From NCBI GenBank assembly GCA_040387755.1, contig JAZKDB010000002.1:1736001-1800000 (forward strand): a DNA stretch of 64,000 nt, written 5' to 3'. Shown piece after piece: positions 63,647 through 64,000 of the stretch. Source of the stretch: Rurimicrobium sp040387755 (GTDB lineage: Bacteria; Bacteroidota; Bacteroidia; Chitinophagales; Chitinophagaceae). The translations under genes were made by a program, and so were the position numbers. Position 1 is the stretch's first letter. Each line of letters starts with the position of its first letter. The notes below the pieces were generated by a model. It did no database searches and was not told where the DNA came from. It saw only the letters and a program-made list of their open reading frames with translations.

Positions 63647-64000
63647 TTAATATAAATCGTCTACGGTTACCTTGAGGTATTTGATAACAGAGCGATGTGT
63701 GCTGACAAAAGAAATAAGAATTCCGGCAATAATCATCGATGTCATTAAAACAACCAACAGTACCGGATTGTTTAGCGCCTTTAATTCGGGCACACTGGCC
63801 TCTGCTGCAGACTTTACCAGCATCAGACCTAAAACGGCTAACACACCACTGATAAGACCATTAATAATAGCTCGTGTATCAAATGGTTTGGCTATAAACC
63901 ATCGGGTGGCACCCACCATTTGCATTGTCTTAATCAAGAAACGATTACTAAACATGGCAAGGCGCACCGTATTGTCAATCAGTACAATTACTACTAAGAT
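63647..64000 (-). CDS. ftsX: Cell division protein FtsX, C-terminal part
   Basis: The frame is open from 64000 for 117 codons; the N-terminus lies outside the window. The visible part is the C-terminal FtsX/MacB-like permease region: VGATRWFIAKPFDTRAIINGLISG, then two further hydrophobic helices and a short cytoplasmic end (STHRSVIKYLKVTVDDLY). FtsX with FtsE controls cell-wall hydrolases during division. It is followed by DUF3098 as in other Bacteroidota. Confidence 0.88.
   Translation of the reverse strand: MLVVIVLIDNTVRLAMFSNRFLIKTMQMVGATRWFIAKPFDTRAIINGLISGVLAVLGLMLVKSAAEASVPELKALNNPVLLVVLMTSMIIAGILISFVSTHRSVIKYLKVTVDDLY

Overview
The window looks like chromosomal DNA of an AT-rich member of the Bacteroidota, most likely near the Chitinophagaceae/Chitinophagales. 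The evidence is: a type IX secretion system (T9SS) assembly protein (PorZ) and six proteins ending in T9SS type A sorting domains; a TonB-dependent receptor with an N-terminal carboxypeptidase-regulatory domain; an E1 dehydrogenase with fused alpha and beta halves; DUF3098 beside FtsX; and promoter-like TAnnTTTG boxes of the Bacteroidota type in front of several genes, with little sign of Shine-Dalgarno sequences. The placement below phylum is inference. I see no phage, insertion sequence, CRISPR array or plasmid gene.

Layout. 1-5 kb, minus strand: a partial FemAB/GNAT-like transferase, lutB, clpP and a tandem pair of rhomboids, one with the catalytic residues and one without. 5-12 kb: purN, porZ-recO converging on rpoN, then alanine dehydrogenase and a TerB-like protein. 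12-16 kb: a possible micropeptide, typA with a structured leader, a GNAT enzyme, tRNA-Lys with a clear promoter, and greA with a HIT protein. 16-25 kb: TonB-dependent receptor, 1337-residue T9SS protein and PorV/PorQ-like barrel in one orientation, the most system-like cluster here. 25-29.5 kb: a 2-hydroxyacid dehydrogenase, rsmA, leucyl aminopeptidase and a DUF2238 membrane protein. 29.6-40.3 kb: two very large secreted proteins, a 2326-residue modular protein (CUB, six jelly-roll repeats, Ig-like domains) and a parallel beta-helix protein. 40.4-48.4 kb: purS-rsmI, gltX, two small-to-medium secreted proteins, the fused E1 dehydrogenase and pssA. 48.5-57 kb: kdsD-pepF-radA, a lipoprotein, a DUF3108 protein, and ruvC followed by a two-component system and an OmpA-like lipoprotein. 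57-64 kb: a PKD/T9SS protein behind a perfect LytTR-type direct repeat, a small secreted protein, a large M16 peptidase, DUF3098 and the C-terminal part of ftsX.

How the parts fit. Housekeeping genes for translation, RNA modification, repair, purine synthesis, phospholipid and Kdo synthesis alternate with blocks of cell-surface genes. The surface theme is T9SS: PorZ belongs to the machine, the sorting-domain proteins are cargo, and the PorV/PorQ-like protein sits beside one cargo and a TonB receptor. Most transcription units end in strong, nearly perfect hairpins, including a 52-bp perfect palindrome at 29544-29595. Several genes have a -7 box almost touching the start codon, which suggests very short or absent leaders.
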